NCBI RefSeq assembly: GCF_025567625.1
Contig: NZ_JAOQJC010000034.1
Coordinates: forward strand, 1 to 64,000
Direction: 5' to 3'
From: Paenibacillus sp. J5C2022
GTDB lineage: Bacteria > Bacillota > Bacilli > Paenibacillales > Paenibacillaceae
DNA length: 64,000 nucleotides
Position numbers and translations under genes: made by a program. The notes under the pieces are model-generated. The model ran no database searches, had not been told where the DNA came from, and saw only the letters and a program-made list of their open reading frames with translations. This document shows positions 17,948-27,469 of the stretch, one piece after another (position 1 is the stretch's first letter; the number at the start of each line of letters is the position of its first letter).

Positions 17948-19816
17948 ATGACAGGGAGACATACGAGAGCTTGGGGCGGGCTTCGCACCAAAGCGGATTT
18001 GCAGCAGGCGGTCACGAATGCGTTCGAGCCGCTGAAGGACAGATTCACGCCCGGTTGTGCGGGTCTGGCGCTTGGCGCGACGGGAGCGATTCACAACGAA
18101 AGCATCGCGCTGATGGAAGCGTTCGCCCGTCCGCTGTGGGGGCTTGTTCCCCATGCGGCCGGAGGTGGAGCTTCGGACATATGGGAGAGATATGTACAGG
18201 GTGTGGTGAACGGCACCGACCCCGAGCATCCCGAGTATTGGGGCGAGTTCGGCACGAAGGATCAGCGGATGGTGGAGCAGTCGGTATTGGGGCTTGCGCT
18301 TGCTCTGGCGCCGGATCGGCTATGGGAACCGTTGACGGAGGGACAGAAGCGGCACCTGTACAATTGGCTGAACCAGATCAATCTCGTCGACCGGTCGAAT
18401 CCCAACAACTGGCTGATGTTCACCGTGCTGGTCAATATCGGCTTCAAGAAAGTGGGCTGGCCGCATAATCAGAAGATCATGGACGAATATCTGTCGATCA
18501 TCGATTCCTATTACTTGGGCGACGGCTGGTATTCGGACGGCAAGACGGATCAGCGCGATTATTACATACCGTTCGCCATGCATTATTATACGCTGATCTA
18601 TGCGAAGCTGATGGAGGAAGACGACCCGCTGCGCTCCAGGACTTACAAGGAGCGGGCGGCGGCATTCGCGGCCGACTTCATCCACTGGTTCGCGGAGGAC
18701 GGCAGCGCGATTCCATTCGGACGCAGCCTCACTTACCGGTTCGCGCAAGGCGCATTCTGGAGCGCGCTGCTGTATGCAGAGGTGCATCCCTTCCCGATCG
18801 GAGTCATGAAAGGCATCGTGCTGCGCCATCTGCGCTGGTGGCACGACCAGCCCATCTTCGGCCACGACAGTCTGCTCTCTATCGGCTACGCTTATCCCAA
18901 TCTGAACATGGCTGAGAGCTACAACGCTCCCGGCTCGCCTTACTGGGCTTACAAGGCCTTTCTTATTCTGGCGTTGCCTGACGGGCATCCGTTCTGGGAA
19001 GCCGAGGAAGAGCCGCTTCCATCGCTGAAGGCGGCTGCGGCGATGCCGCATGCCCGAATGACGGTATGCCGGCCGGAAGGAGACAAGCATGTCGTCGTCT
19101 ACGGCTCGGGACAGATGGCGAACTTCGATATGTCTCACAGCGCGGCTAAGTACGCGAAGTTCGCTTATTCCACGCTGTTCGGATTCAGCGTGCCGAAGGG
19201 CGGCTGGGGGCTAGTGCAAGGCGCCCACGATTCCATGCTGGCGCTCAGCGAATGCGACGGCTATTACCGTACCCGGCGCGAATGCGAAGCGTTCGACATC
19301 CGCGCCGACTTCGTGTATTCGCGGTGGTTGCCGTGGCGCGATGTGGAAGTTCGCAGCTGGATCGTTCCCTCCGGCATGTGGCATGTCCGGATACATCGCT
19401 TGCGGAACGAGCGTCCGCTGGACGCGGCAGAGGGCGGATTCGCCATACGGCAGCCGGAGGGCTATCTTCCTTGCAAGGACGACGCGACTGTCGCGGAGGA
19501 AGGAAGCGCGATTGTCCGGACCTCCCTCCATATGTCCGGCATTCGCTCAATATCCGGCTATCGGGAGGCGCTCGTCATCGAACCGGAAGCCAATACGAAT
19601 GTCCTGCATTCGCGTACACTGCTTCCGACATTGACGGTACGGCTGGAGCCGGGCGAACATTGGCTGATCTCCGCCGTATTCGGGGGAACGATCGGCGAGA
19701 GCGGAAGGCGCGCATGGATCAGCCCGCCTAGCGTGGAGCGTGACGTGGACGGAAGCATTGCGGTACTCGACAAGGAGACGGGGCATCTCTATGCCCGTAT
19801 AGAGCAACAACTATAA
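17948..19816 (+). CDS. DUF2264 domain protein
   Basis: 622 aa, ATG 17948 behind AAGGAGA, 30 bases after the regulator. The N-terminal 350 residues match DUF2264, an alpha/alpha-barrel-type domain common in Gram-positive pectin and glycosaminoglycan loci (LWGLVPHAAGGG, DYYIPFAMHYYTLIYAKL, PYWAYKAFLILALP). The C-terminal part is beta-rich. No signal peptide is visible, so it probably acts in the cytosol on imported oligosaccharides next to the GH88 enzyme encoded 20 bases downstream. The reaction is not established for the family as far as I know; a lyase or hydrolase role is an inference from fold and context. Confidence 0.85.
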   Translation: MTGRHTRAWGGLRTKADLQQAVTNAFEPLKDRFTPGCAGLALGATGAIHNESIALMEAFARPLWGLVPHAAGGGASDIWERYVQGVVNGTDPEHPEYWGEFGTKDQRMVEQSVLGLALALAPDRLWEPLTEGQKRHLYNWLNQINLVDRSNPNNWLMFTVLVNIGFKKVGWPHNQKIMDEYLSIIDSYYLGDGWYSDGKTDQRDYYIPFAMHYYTLIYAKLMEEDDPLRSRTYKERAAAFAADFIHWFAEDGSAIPFGRSLTYRFAQGAFWSALLYAEVHPFPIGVMKGIVLRHLRWWHDQPIFGHDSLLSIGYAYPNLNMAESYNAPGSPYWAYKAFLILALPDGHPFWEAEEEPLPSLKAAAAMPHARMTVCRPEGDKHVVVYGSGQMANFDMSHSAAKYAKFAYSTLFGFSVPKGGWGLVQGAHDSMLALSECDGYYRTRRECEAFDIRADFVYSRWLPWRDVEVRSWIVPSGMWHVRIHRLRNERPLDAAEGGFAIRQPEGYLPCKDDATVAEEGSAIVRTSLHMSGIRSISGYREALVIEPEANTNVLHSRTLLPTLTVRLEPGEHWLISAVFGGTIGESGRRAWISPPSVERDVDGSIAVLDKETGHLYARIEQQL

Positions 19817-19836
19817 CAAGAGAGAAAGCAGGGCTG

Positions 19837-20964
19837 ATGATGAAGGGAAGATGGGACGCGGCTATTGAAGACGCGATGCTGAAGGTGAAGAACAATATTG
19901 TGAAATTCCCGGGCAAGCTGCCGCATATTGCAGATGGACAGCGCTATGAATGGGGAGACAACGACGATTGGATCGAAGGCTTCTATATCGGATTGATGTG
20001 GCTTGCCTATGAATATAGCGGAGAGATCTTCTATAAGGAAGCGGCGCAGAATTACTTGACGAACTTCAAGGATCGGCTGGATCGCCATGTGGCGCTTGAC
20101 CACCATGATATCGGATTTCTCTATTCCTTGTCCTCGGTGGCACAGTGGCAGGTGACCGGCAGCACGGAAGCGCGCGAGGTCGCGTTGCAGGCGGCGGATC
20201 GGCTGTTGGCGAGATGGCGGCCGGCGATCGGCATTATTCAGGCATGGGGCAAAGAGGACGATGCCGACAACGGCGGCAGAATGATCATCGATTGTCTGCT
20301 CAATCTGCCCTTATTGTTCTGGGCATACGAACAGACAGGAGACAGCCGCTATTACGACGTAGCCTTCCGTCACGCCTTGAAGAGCCAGAAGTTCCTGGTA
20401 CGCGGCGACGGTTCGTCCTATCACACCTTCTACTTCGATACTGCGACCGGGCACGCCCTTCGCGGCGGCACCCATCAAGGCTATGAGGACGGCTCTACCT
20501 GGACGCGCGGGCAGTCCTGGGGCATCTACGGCTTCGCGCTCGCTTACCGCTATACGAAGCACGCCCCTTTCCTGGACACTTCGAAGAGGCTTGCCCGTTA
20601 CTTTATCGAGCATCTGCCGGAGGACCATGTCGCCTATTGGGATTTCGACGTTCCGATCGAGAACGGCACGCCGAGAGACAGCTCGGCATCGGCGATTGCG
20701 TCTTGCGGCTTGCTGGAACTGCTGGAACTGACCGGAGCCGACGATCCCGATCGTCCGCTGTTCGAGAGCGCGCTTCAGAACAGTATGGAAAGCCTGGTTG
20801 AACGGTATTCGACAATGGACGCGGCCGAGGCGGAAGGGCTGCTGAAGCACGGTTCCTACCATGTGCTGGGCGACCGCGCGCCGGACGATTATATGATATG
20901 GGGCGACTACTATTATATGGAAGCCCTCGTCCGGATGCAGCGCGGCTTGAAGGGCTACTGGTAG
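19837..20964 (+). CDS. GH88 unsaturated glucuronyl hydrolase
   Basis: Cytosolic glycoside hydrolase family 88 enzyme, 375 aa, that removes the 4,5-unsaturated uronic acid left at the non-reducing end by polysaccharide lyases. Visible signatures are GDNDDWIEGFYIGLMWLAYE, HHDIGF with Asp91, NGGRMIID with Asp152, and HQGYEDGSTWTRGQSWGIYG near residue 220. The two Asp residues correspond to the essential pair known from Bacillus unsaturated glucuronyl hydrolase. The absence of a signal peptide fits a cytosolic site. Its presence implies that a lyase, probably the beta-helix protein at 22161, generates unsaturated oligomers outside the cell. GH105 is the closest alternative family. Confidence 0.9.
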   Translation: MMKGRWDAAIEDAMLKVKNNIVKFPGKLPHIADGQRYEWGDNDDWIEGFYIGLMWLAYEYSGEIFYKEAAQNYLTNFKDRLDRHVALDHHDIGFLYSLSSVAQWQVTGSTEAREVALQAADRLLARWRPAIGIIQAWGKEDDADNGGRMIIDCLLNLPLLFWAYEQTGDSRYYDVAFRHALKSQKFLVRGDGSSYHTFYFDTATGHALRGGTHQGYEDGSTWTRGQSWGIYGFALAYRYTKHAPFLDTSKRLARYFIEHLPEDHVAYWDFDVPIENGTPRDSSASAIASCGLLELLELTGADDPDRPLFESALQNSMESLVERYSTMDAAEAEGLLKHGSYHVLGDRAPDDYMIWGDYYYMEALVRMQRGLKGYW

Positions 20965-20979
20965 TTGAAATCGTTTCGA
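20965..20979 (+). promoter_or_regulatory. Candidate cre box directly after the GH88 gene
   Basis: TTGAAATCGTTTCGA at 20965-20979 matches the CcpA consensus WTGNAANCGNWNNCW at all but one conserved position. It lies just upstream of the promoter for the foldase and beta-helix genes and suggests glucose repression. Confidence 0.45.
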
Positions 20980-20997
20980 ACCGGTCAAAATAGTGAA

Positions 20998-21026
20998 TTG
21001 TTGGCGATATTTTGCCATGTTAAGAT
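20998..21026 (+). promoter_or_regulatory. Sigma-A promoter for the foldase and beta-helix genes
   Basis: TTGTTG at 20998-21003 and TAAGAT at 21021-21026 with a 17-base spacer, 70 bases before the ATG at 21096. It sits between two cre-like sites. Confidence 0.55.
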
Positions 21027-21031
21027 GAGTT

Positions 21032-21053
21032 AACGCTTCAGGAAGCGTTTTCA
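21032..21053 (+). promoter_or_regulatory. Perfect palindrome overlapping a cre box at the predicted transcription start
   Basis: AACGCTTCAGGAAGCGTT at 21032-21049 is an 18-bp perfect palindrome. The overlapping AGGAAGCGTTTTCA (21040-21053) fits cre with one deviation. Placed right at or after the start point of the 20998 promoter, it could act as a roadblock operator for CcpA or another LacI-type repressor. Confidence 0.5.
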
Positions 21054-21095
21054 AAAAGGTGACATCAGCGAGAAAGTCAGGGGTGATTGGGAGCG

Positions 21096-22145
21096 ATGAA
21101 GAAGAGAGGGGGAGGAGCAGGCGGCAGCCGTCTTGCAAGGCTGGGATGGCCTATCCTTGGTGCGCTTATCCTGGCAATGGCTTGCATCGGACTTCTTACC
21201 GGCGTGGGCGGGGAAGATCGTCAGCCCGGACTATTATCGATAGGCGGCGCAGTCATCCCGGAAGAAGAGTTCATGATGTTTTTCCAGGATGAGAAGGCGG
21301 CCACCGCGGACTATTTCTATAAGACATACGGCGCAGAGTTCGGCAAGACATTCTGGCTCTCCGAATTCGGAGGAGAGGTGCCGCTGGAGCATGCCAAGGC
21401 CAACGCCTTGAAGAAGCTTGTGCAACTGAAGGCGGAGCAGCAGCTGGCCGTGACTTACGGCGTACTGGAAAGCTCCGAATTCGGGGATATCGTACGAGCG
21501 ATGGAGAAGGAGCAGAGCTTGTACGGAGCCGATTCGTTGAATCGGTTCCAGAAGTATATGGTCTATCACAGCAAGCTGGTGCTGGATACGATGGTCAAGT
21601 TCAATGCGGAGGCGGGCTCCGTGAAGGAAGAAGAGCTTGTCCGCTACTATGAAGCCAATAGAATGGAAAGGTTCAAGGCTCCGGACGAAGTGGGCGCGCT
21701 GGTCTTCCGTCTGGCCGAGCCGGATGCCGGCGGCTTGGAGGAGCTCTTCGCTGCGATTATTGGGGAGATGCGGGCCGGTACGGAGATCGGCGAGCTTCAA
21801 CGCCGCTACATCGGCGGAAATATACTGGGCATCGAGTTGAAGCAATACGGCAGCGAAGAGGGCAAGGACGAGAATTCTTCCGGGCTGGAGGAGCTGCTGA
21901 AGGAGCATGCCTATGCGCTCGGAGCCGATCAGACGAGCGGAGCTATAGCATACGGCAATGAGAGCTACAGGCTGGTCTGCCTGGAGCGCAGGGACGGGGC
22001 TGTGGCTGAATATGACGAGGTTAGAGCGTTGATTGAAGATGAGCTGAAGGAACAAGGCTTCCGAAGCGCGCTGGAGGACGCCGGCAGCAGTGCAGAAGTG
22101 GTGATTCACGATCAGTCCCTGTATGACAGCTTGCAGATGCCATAA
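21096..22145 (+). CDS. Membrane-anchored SurA/PrsA-like foldase with degenerate parvulin domain
   Basis: 349 aa. A TTG at 21087 would also open the frame, but AGGGGTGA at 21079-21086 is 9 bases before ATG 21096, which fits better. Residues about 15-36 form a signal or anchor segment. The helical part (about 50-190) resembles the SurA_N chaperone fold. Residues 195-320 look like a worn parvulin domain: VGALVFRL, GGNILGIEL and SGAIAYGNESYRLVCLERR align with the start, middle and end of that fold, but the canonical GGDLG and catalytic residues are not seen. It lies 15 bases before the giant beta-helix gene, so a dedicated folding factor for that exported protein is likely. Confidence 0.7.
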   Translation: MKKRGGGAGGSRLARLGWPILGALILAMACIGLLTGVGGEDRQPGLLSIGGAVIPEEEFMMFFQDEKAATADYFYKTYGAEFGKTFWLSEFGGEVPLEHAKANALKKLVQLKAEQQLAVTYGVLESSEFGDIVRAMEKEQSLYGADSLNRFQKYMVYHSKLVLDTMVKFNAEAGSVKEEELVRYYEANRMERFKAPDEVGALVFRLAEPDAGGLEELFAAIIGEMRAGTEIGELQRRYIGGNILGIELKQYGSEEGKDENSSGLEELLKEHAYALGADQTSGAIAYGNESYRLVCLERRDGAVAEYDEVRALIEDELKEQGFRSALEDAGSSAEVVIHDQSLYDSLQMP

Positions 22146-22160
22146 TATTCGGGAAGGGGA

Positions 22161-25100
22161 ATGTGCGATATGAGACGATTAAGACCGATGCTTGCGGCAT
22201 TACTGGCTGCGCTCATCGTGCTTCAAGGATTGGGGATGTACGGCATGTCTGTCTCCGCAGCGGAGGAGGGTTCCATTGCCGCAATCATTGAAGGGCAGGA
22301 AGCTCCGGCTTCTGAAGAGCCTTCGGAAGCGGTTGAGGAGCAGTCGCCGGGGGCAACGGAGGAACAGACGGATGTACAGACGGAGGATCAGAGTGATGAG
22401 CTAACCGAAGAGCAGACAGCGGAGCAGACAGATGGGCAGCCAGTGGATCAGACAGATGGGCAACCATCGGAACAATCCGAGGAACAGGCTGCGGAAGTGT
22501 CTGGGGCAGTTGAAGAGCAGCCGCTTGCCGCTGCCTTGCTGGCGGCGACGGACTCTCCGATCAAGGCCAATGCGCTGTTCGGCACTACGGTGCGCGGCGG
22601 TTCGCATGCGGATAAGCCGGCTGCAACAGGCTCGAGTACAATTCCGCGCGAGATGATCGAGGCGAAGTGGGCCGGCGACATGAGCTACAGCAGACGCGGC
22701 CATATGGAGTTCCAGATGCCTTCCGGCGTCGACTGGAGCGGTGTGGCGAGCATGAAGCTGACCATGTTCCTGTATCAGCATACCGGCAACGGCAAGACCG
22801 ATACGGTACAGGTGTTCAAGACGGACAAGCCGGCAGTCAGCGAAGAGAACTGGACGTGGAACAATACCGTCGGGCTGATGGATACCGCTGTCGTCGTAGG
22901 GGAGCAGACCTTCACGGAGACGGATGCGGGATCTTGGGTGGAGATCGACGTGACAGCGTTGAAGGTCGGTCTGCAGGACGGCGACAGGCTTGCGCTCGCG
23001 CTGTATCCGAAGGAGGAATACGATCAGGGCGGACTTCGCTTCTACTCGCAGCATCAGGAAGGCGGAATCTATACGCCGTACTTGAGCATCTATGAAAACG
23101 AATACAGCGATACGCTGCCGCCGACCTTGCAAGTAACCGGCATGTCCGACGGGCAGCAAGTATTCGAAGAGGAGCTAGACTTCCAGATTCAGGCGAATGA
23201 CAATGAAGACGCTAATCCGATCATCCATCTGACTGTGAACGGACAAAGCGTCGGGGCGGTCAACGGCCTCAATACGATTACCTTGCAAGCGGGGCAAAAC
23301 ATTATCGCGATTAGCGCGGAAGACGCTTCCGGCAATCAATCGGAAGCGATGGTATTCCGCATCGATTACTCGAAATCGCATATGTATCCCGTTATAGCGG
23401 ATACATACACTGATGTGCGAAGCCCTTCGACCAATTATAACGGCTCCACCGACAAGGGCGGGCTGCAGCTGAAAAATCCGGCCAGCGCCAGCACGACCAG
23501 AAAAGTATATGTGTCCTACGACTTGTCGGGCAACACGCTTCCTTATGTGAAAGAAGCCGGCATACAACTGTATGCTTACGAGCTGATGGGAACGGACCGG
23601 ACGAGCGAAATTGTCAATATTTACGAAGTAGCCGACTTCGACGAGACGACGCTAACCTGGGGATCGGCGCCGGATAACGGAGAGAAGGTGGCAGATGCCG
23701 CTTACGACCGATCCGAAGCCGGACGCTATGTGAACCTGGACATCACGGATTATATCAATGAGAAGCTGACTGCGGGCGCGCCACTTGGACGCTTGAACTT
23801 CGTCCTGCAGATCGAGAACGGCCATGATCAGAAAGGGATACATATCGCTAGCAAAGAGAAGTATCCCGAGAACAAAGCGCGGCTGGTGCTCGTGGAAGGA
23901 CTGCCGGCGCCGTCGCTTGAAGTGGCGGGAATCGAGCAGAACGCCGTCTATACGGCGGACAGCCTGAACGATGTGTCGATTCAAGCGAAGAGTGTAAACG
24001 ATGCGATTGCGGTTGACGTCGAGGTGAGCGTCAACGGGACCGAGGTGGCGTCCAGAGGCGGCAATCTGTACGATATCCCGCTGCAGGCGGGAACGAACGT
24101 CATCCGGGTAGTCGCGACGGATCAGGAGTATAACGAGACGTCGCTGACCTATACGGTTACAAGGCTGTACGCCGCTCCGGCAGCGGTGTATTACGTAGAC
24201 AGCATGTCGGGAGACGACTCCAACGACGGGCTGAGCGCAGAGGCGCCTTGGCGGTCGCTTGACAAGGTGAATGCGATGGCGTTCCAGCCGGGCAGCACAA
24301 TTCTGTTCAAGCGGGGCAGCATCTGGAACGGTCAATTCCGGCCGAACGGCTCGGGAACGACGGAGGCGCCGATTATCGTTGACGCTTACGGTGACGGTGA
24401 GAGCAAGCCGATTATGAACGGCAACGGCATCTCCAATCTGGATACCGGCAATACGATTTCGGAAGGCGCAGTGCATTTGTACAATTTGTCCTATTGGGAA
24501 TTGAATAATCTGGAGATTACGAATCAGGGCGAGGATACGCCGAACGCAAGCCGGGCGGGCATCATGGTCGTGGCGGGCGGCAGCGGCTACGTCAATCATA
24601 TTCATATTCGCAATGTATATGTGCATGACGTTAATGCGCATGAGGATGCTCAGAAAATATCGGGCGGCATCATTTTCAGGGGCGATACGATGGACGAGAA
24701 GGGCAATGTGACGAACATTCCTTCCGGCTTCAACGATATTCTGGTAGAGGACTCCCATATCAAGAACGTGTCCATTGAAGGGCTGCGCACCAAGACGTAC
24801 TTGAACGGCGGCGACACCGGAGCCATCAAAAATGAAGGGGTCGTATTCCGCAACAATCTGATCGAGGATATATACGGAGACGGCATCGTCGTCGCGGAAG
24901 TAGGCTCCGGCGGCATCGTGGAGAAAAATATCGTCAGAAGGCACAGCCAGAGCGGCAAGCGCAATTATGCGGGATTGTGGCTGTATCAGGCGAACGGAGC
25001 CGTTATTCAATACAACGAGGTTTATGACGGCGTTCAAGGCTATAACGACGGGGAAGCATTCGACTTCGACATCGGGGCGAACGACAATGTATATCAGTAC

Positions 25101-27329
25101 AACTACAGTCATAACAACAGGGGCGGCTTCTTGCTGACGATGACCAGCGCCGGTTCGGGCAATGTGTTCCGTTACAACATTAGCAAAAACGACGGCCGCG
25201 GCACGGAAATTTTCTTCTGCATGAACGATCGCACAGCGATATACAACAACACGATCTATGTAGGAGAAGGCACGACGGTCCGTTATCTCATTAATGAGGA
25301 CAATATGAAAAATATGTTCTTCAAAAATAACATTGTGCAAGTAGACGGTACAATTGAAAAGTACTCGCCGGTGAATGAGCCGTACGATGCGCCGAATGTA
25401 TCGCATAACTTGTTCTACCCGGCAAGCATCGCGAGCTTGCCCGGCAGCCCGAACGCTTATGCCAGCCTTGTTACGGAAGATCCGCAGCTGGCAAGTCCGG
25501 ATACGGCAAGCGCTGTGATGGATGTATGGACGCCAAGCGTCTGGGACGCCAATATTGCGAACTTCAAGCTTGGCGAAGACTCTCCGGCAATCGATGCGGG
25601 TACCGTCATCGCCGATGCTGGAGAGCATGATATTTATGGCAACGCCTTGTATGACGGGGAAGGACCGGACATCGGCGCTCATGAATTTACGACCGTTGTT
25701 GCGGTAACCGAGGTCAGTCTGTCGCAAGACACGCTTGCATTGAACGTAGACGAGACGCGACAGATGACAGCGACGGTATTGCCGGAGAACGCAACCAATC
25801 GGCAAGTGGTCTGGATGAGCAGCGATGAGGAAGTGGCGACAGTGGACGCGAACGGTCTGGTGACAGCCGTTGGCGAAGGAACGGCCGCGATTACGGTAAC
25901 GACGGAGGACGGCGGCAAGACGGCAGTCGCGAACGTAACGGTTGCGGCCGATACAGGCGGCGAGCCGACGCCAACGCCGACGCCAACACCAACACCGACG
26001 CCAACACCAACGCCAACACCGACGCCGACTCCAATACCGCCGATCATACCGCCGATCTCAACAACGCCTCCAACGGCAACGCCGGAAATTCCGGACGTCG
26101 AGACGGAGACGAATCATGATCAGGACATCGTCACTGGGATTGTGCAGGCAGTTGCGGTAGCGAACGACAGCGGCCATGCAACGATTGATATCAGCCTGGA
26201 GCTGGTGAAGAAAGCGGTGGAAGAAGCGGTCCGTCTGGCATCGCAGCAAGGGAAGGGATGGACGTCCGCTGTCACAATTCGCGTACAATCGGATAGCGCC
26301 CCTGCATCTCTCGAGACGCTTCTTGCACCATCCTTGATCGCATTGCTGATTGAACATGGAGTAGACAAGTTGACCGTATCCACGAATCAGGCATCTGTCA
26401 CGCTGGGAAGCGACGCTCTGGCGGAAGCGCAAGAGAGAGCGGATAAGGAGCTGAAGCTCTTGCTGAACGCGGCAGATGCTTCGGATCTAGCAGAGGAAGC
26501 GGCGCAAAGGATTGGAGGCCGCCCGGTTATCCAATGGGCATTGACGAGCGGAGATGGAGCCGATCAAGCGCTTGATGTGCCGCTGTTCATCGCCGTGCCG
26601 TATAGCCTGAAGGATGGCGAAGATGCCTACGCGGTACTGATCAGCCGCATGAACGAAGATGGTCAATTGGTGCCGGTCATGACATCCGCATACGATCCGG
26701 AGACGGGATCGGTCGTGTTCCGCGCGGTCGGGTCGGGTCGCTTCGCGGTCAGCTATAACAAGGTCACGTTCGGTGATGTATCGCCTGACGCCTGGTACAG
26801 CGACGCGGTGAGCTATGCGGCGGCTCGGGCTATCACGAACGGTACGGGCAATGGCCTGTTCAGTCCGGAAGACAAGCTGACGAGAGCGCAGTTCATCGTG
26901 TTGGCGATGAAGGCGTACGGCATTGCGCCAGACGAGCAGCCACAGCAGAACTTCGCCGATGCGGGCGAAGCGTATTACACGAATTACCTTGCCGCGGCGA
27001 AGCGCCTGAACATCTCGCAAGGTGTAGGAGACAATCGCTTCTCGCCGGACAAGGAGATTAGCCGCGAGGAACAGACTACGCTGCTGTATGCTATCTTGAA
27101 GCAGACGGGCAAGCTGCCGGTTCCGGTTCAAGAAGCAGGCAATGCGCTGCAGGATTTCTCCGACTCCGGTCAGATCTCCGAATGGGCAACCGAAGCCATG
27201 TCCTACATGGTGGAAGCTGGCATTGTGAACGGGAGCGGCGACCGCTTGCACCCAGCGGCATCGGCTACAAGAGCGCAGATGGTTCAGCTCTTGTTCAATT
27301 TGCTGACACAGGCATCTGCGAGCCGCTAG
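22161..27329 (+). CDS. Giant SLH-anchored right-handed beta-helix protein, probable polysaccharide lyase
   Basis: 1722-aa cell-surface protein. GGAAGGGG at 22152-22159 lies next to ATG 22161 and 10 bases before ATG 22170; the second may be the true start. After a signal peptide (to about residue 33) comes a Glu/Gln/Thr-rich low-complexity stretch (40-115), a DNRLRE-like beta module (130-310), an Ig-like domain, a second DNRLRE module (407-580), another Ig-like domain, and a long right-handed beta-helix (672-1172, opening YYVDSMSGDDSNDGLSAEAP). Then come a Big2 domain, a Thr-Pro repeat linker (1269-1293), an unassigned domain and three SLH domains (1537-1722) that bind secondary cell-wall polymer. 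The beta-helix and the downstream-acting GH88 enzyme suggest lyase activity on a uronic-acid polysaccharide; catalytic residues were not identified. Confidence 0.88.
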   Translation: MCDMRRLRPMLAALLAALIVLQGLGMYGMSVSAAEEGSIAAIIEGQEAPASEEPSEAVEEQSPGATEEQTDVQTEDQSDELTEEQTAEQTDGQPVDQTDGQPSEQSEEQAAEVSGAVEEQPLAAALLAATDSPIKANALFGTTVRGGSHADKPAATGSSTIPREMIEAKWAGDMSYSRRGHMEFQMPSGVDWSGVASMKLTMFLYQHTGNGKTDTVQVFKTDKPAVSEENWTWNNTVGLMDTAVVVGEQTFTETDAGSWVEIDVTALKVGLQDGDRLALALYPKEEYDQGGLRFYSQHQEGGIYTPYLSIYENEYSDTLPPTLQVTGMSDGQQVFEEELDFQIQANDNEDANPIIHLTVNGQSVGAVNGLNTITLQAGQNIIAISAEDASGNQSEAMVFRIDYSKSHMYPVIADTYTDVRSPSTNYNGSTDKGGLQLKNPASASTTRKVYVSYDLSGNTLPYVKEAGIQLYAYELMGTDRTSEIVNIYEVADFDETTLTWGSAPDNGEKVADAAYDRSEAGRYVNLDITDYINEKLTAGAPLGRLNFVLQIENGHDQKGIHIASKEKYPENKARLVLVEGLPAPSLEVAGIEQNAVYTADSLNDVSIQAKSVNDAIAVDVEVSVNGTEVASRGGNLYDIPLQAGTNVIRVVATDQEYNETSLTYTVTRLYAAPAAVYYVDSMSGDDSNDGLSAEAPWRSLDKVNAMAFQPGSTILFKRGSIWNGQFRPNGSGTTEAPIIVDAYGDGESKPIMNGNGISNLDTGNTISEGAVHLYNLSYWELNNLEITNQGEDTPNASRAGIMVVAGGSGYVNHIHIRNVYVHDVNAHEDAQKISGGIIFRGDTMDEKGNVTNIPSGFNDILVEDSHIKNVSIEGLRTKTYLNGGDTGAIKNEGVVFRNNLIEDIYGDGIVVAEVGSGGIVEKNIVRRHSQSGKRNYAGLWLYQANGAVIQYNEVYDGVQGYNDGEAFDFDIGANDNVYQYNYSHNNRGGFLLTMTSAGSGNVFRYNISKNDGRGTEIFFCMNDRTAIYNNTIYVGEGTTVRYLINEDNMKNMFFKNNIVQVDGTIEKYSPVNEPYDAPNVSHNLFYPASIASLPGSPNAYASLVTEDPQLASPDTASAVMDVWTPSVWDANIANFKLGEDSPAIDAGTVIADAGEHDIYGNALYDGEGPDIGAHEFTTVVAVTEVSLSQDTLALNVDETRQMTATVLPENATNRQVVWMSSDEEVATVDANGLVTAVGEGTAAITVTTEDGGKTAVANVTVAADTGGEPTPTPTPTPTPTPTPTPTPTPTPIPPIIPPISTTPPTATPEIPDVETETNHDQDIVTGIVQAVAVANDSGHATIDISLELVKKAVEEAVRLASQQGKGWTSAVTIRVQSDSAPASLETLLAPSLIALLIEHGVDKLTVSTNQASVTLGSDALAEAQERADKELKLLLNAADASDLAEEAAQRIGGRPVIQWALTSGDGADQALDVPLFIAVPYSLKDGEDAYAVLISRMNEDGQLVPVMTSAYDPETGSVVFRAVGSGRFAVSYNKVTFGDVSPDAWYSDAVSYAAARAITNGTGNGLFSPEDKLTRAQFIVLAMKAYGIAPDEQPQQNFADAGEAYYTNYLAAAKRLNISQGVGDNRFSPDKEISREEQTTLLYAILKQTGKLPVPVQEAGNALQDFSDSGQISEWATEAMSYMVEAGIVNGSGDRLHPAASATRAQMVQLLFNLLTQASASR

Positions 27330-27389
27330 GACGGTATAGCTCAGCAGGCCGGAATCATGTAAGTTTCAATTGAAAAGTATTATAGTTAA

Positions 27390-27424
27390 CCCTGGTAGAA
27401 TCGCAATGTTCTATCAGGGTTTTT
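27390..27424 (+). terminator. Intrinsic terminator after the beta-helix gene
   Basis: Stem CCCTGGTAGAA at 27390-27400 pairs with TTCTATCAGGG at 27409-27419 (one G-T pair, 8-base loop), followed by TTTTTC. It ends the operon 60 bases after the stop. Confidence 0.85.
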
Positions 27425-27469
27425 CTCTATATTCAGGAGATTGTGCTCTATTCCGAACTGCGGATAAGC

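Noticed and set aside
23652-25805. 717-codon open frame on the minus strand
   Set aside because: It lies fully antisense to the beta-helix gene, has Arg/His/Val-rich noise-like composition and no ribosome site; it is a shadow of a GC-rich gene.
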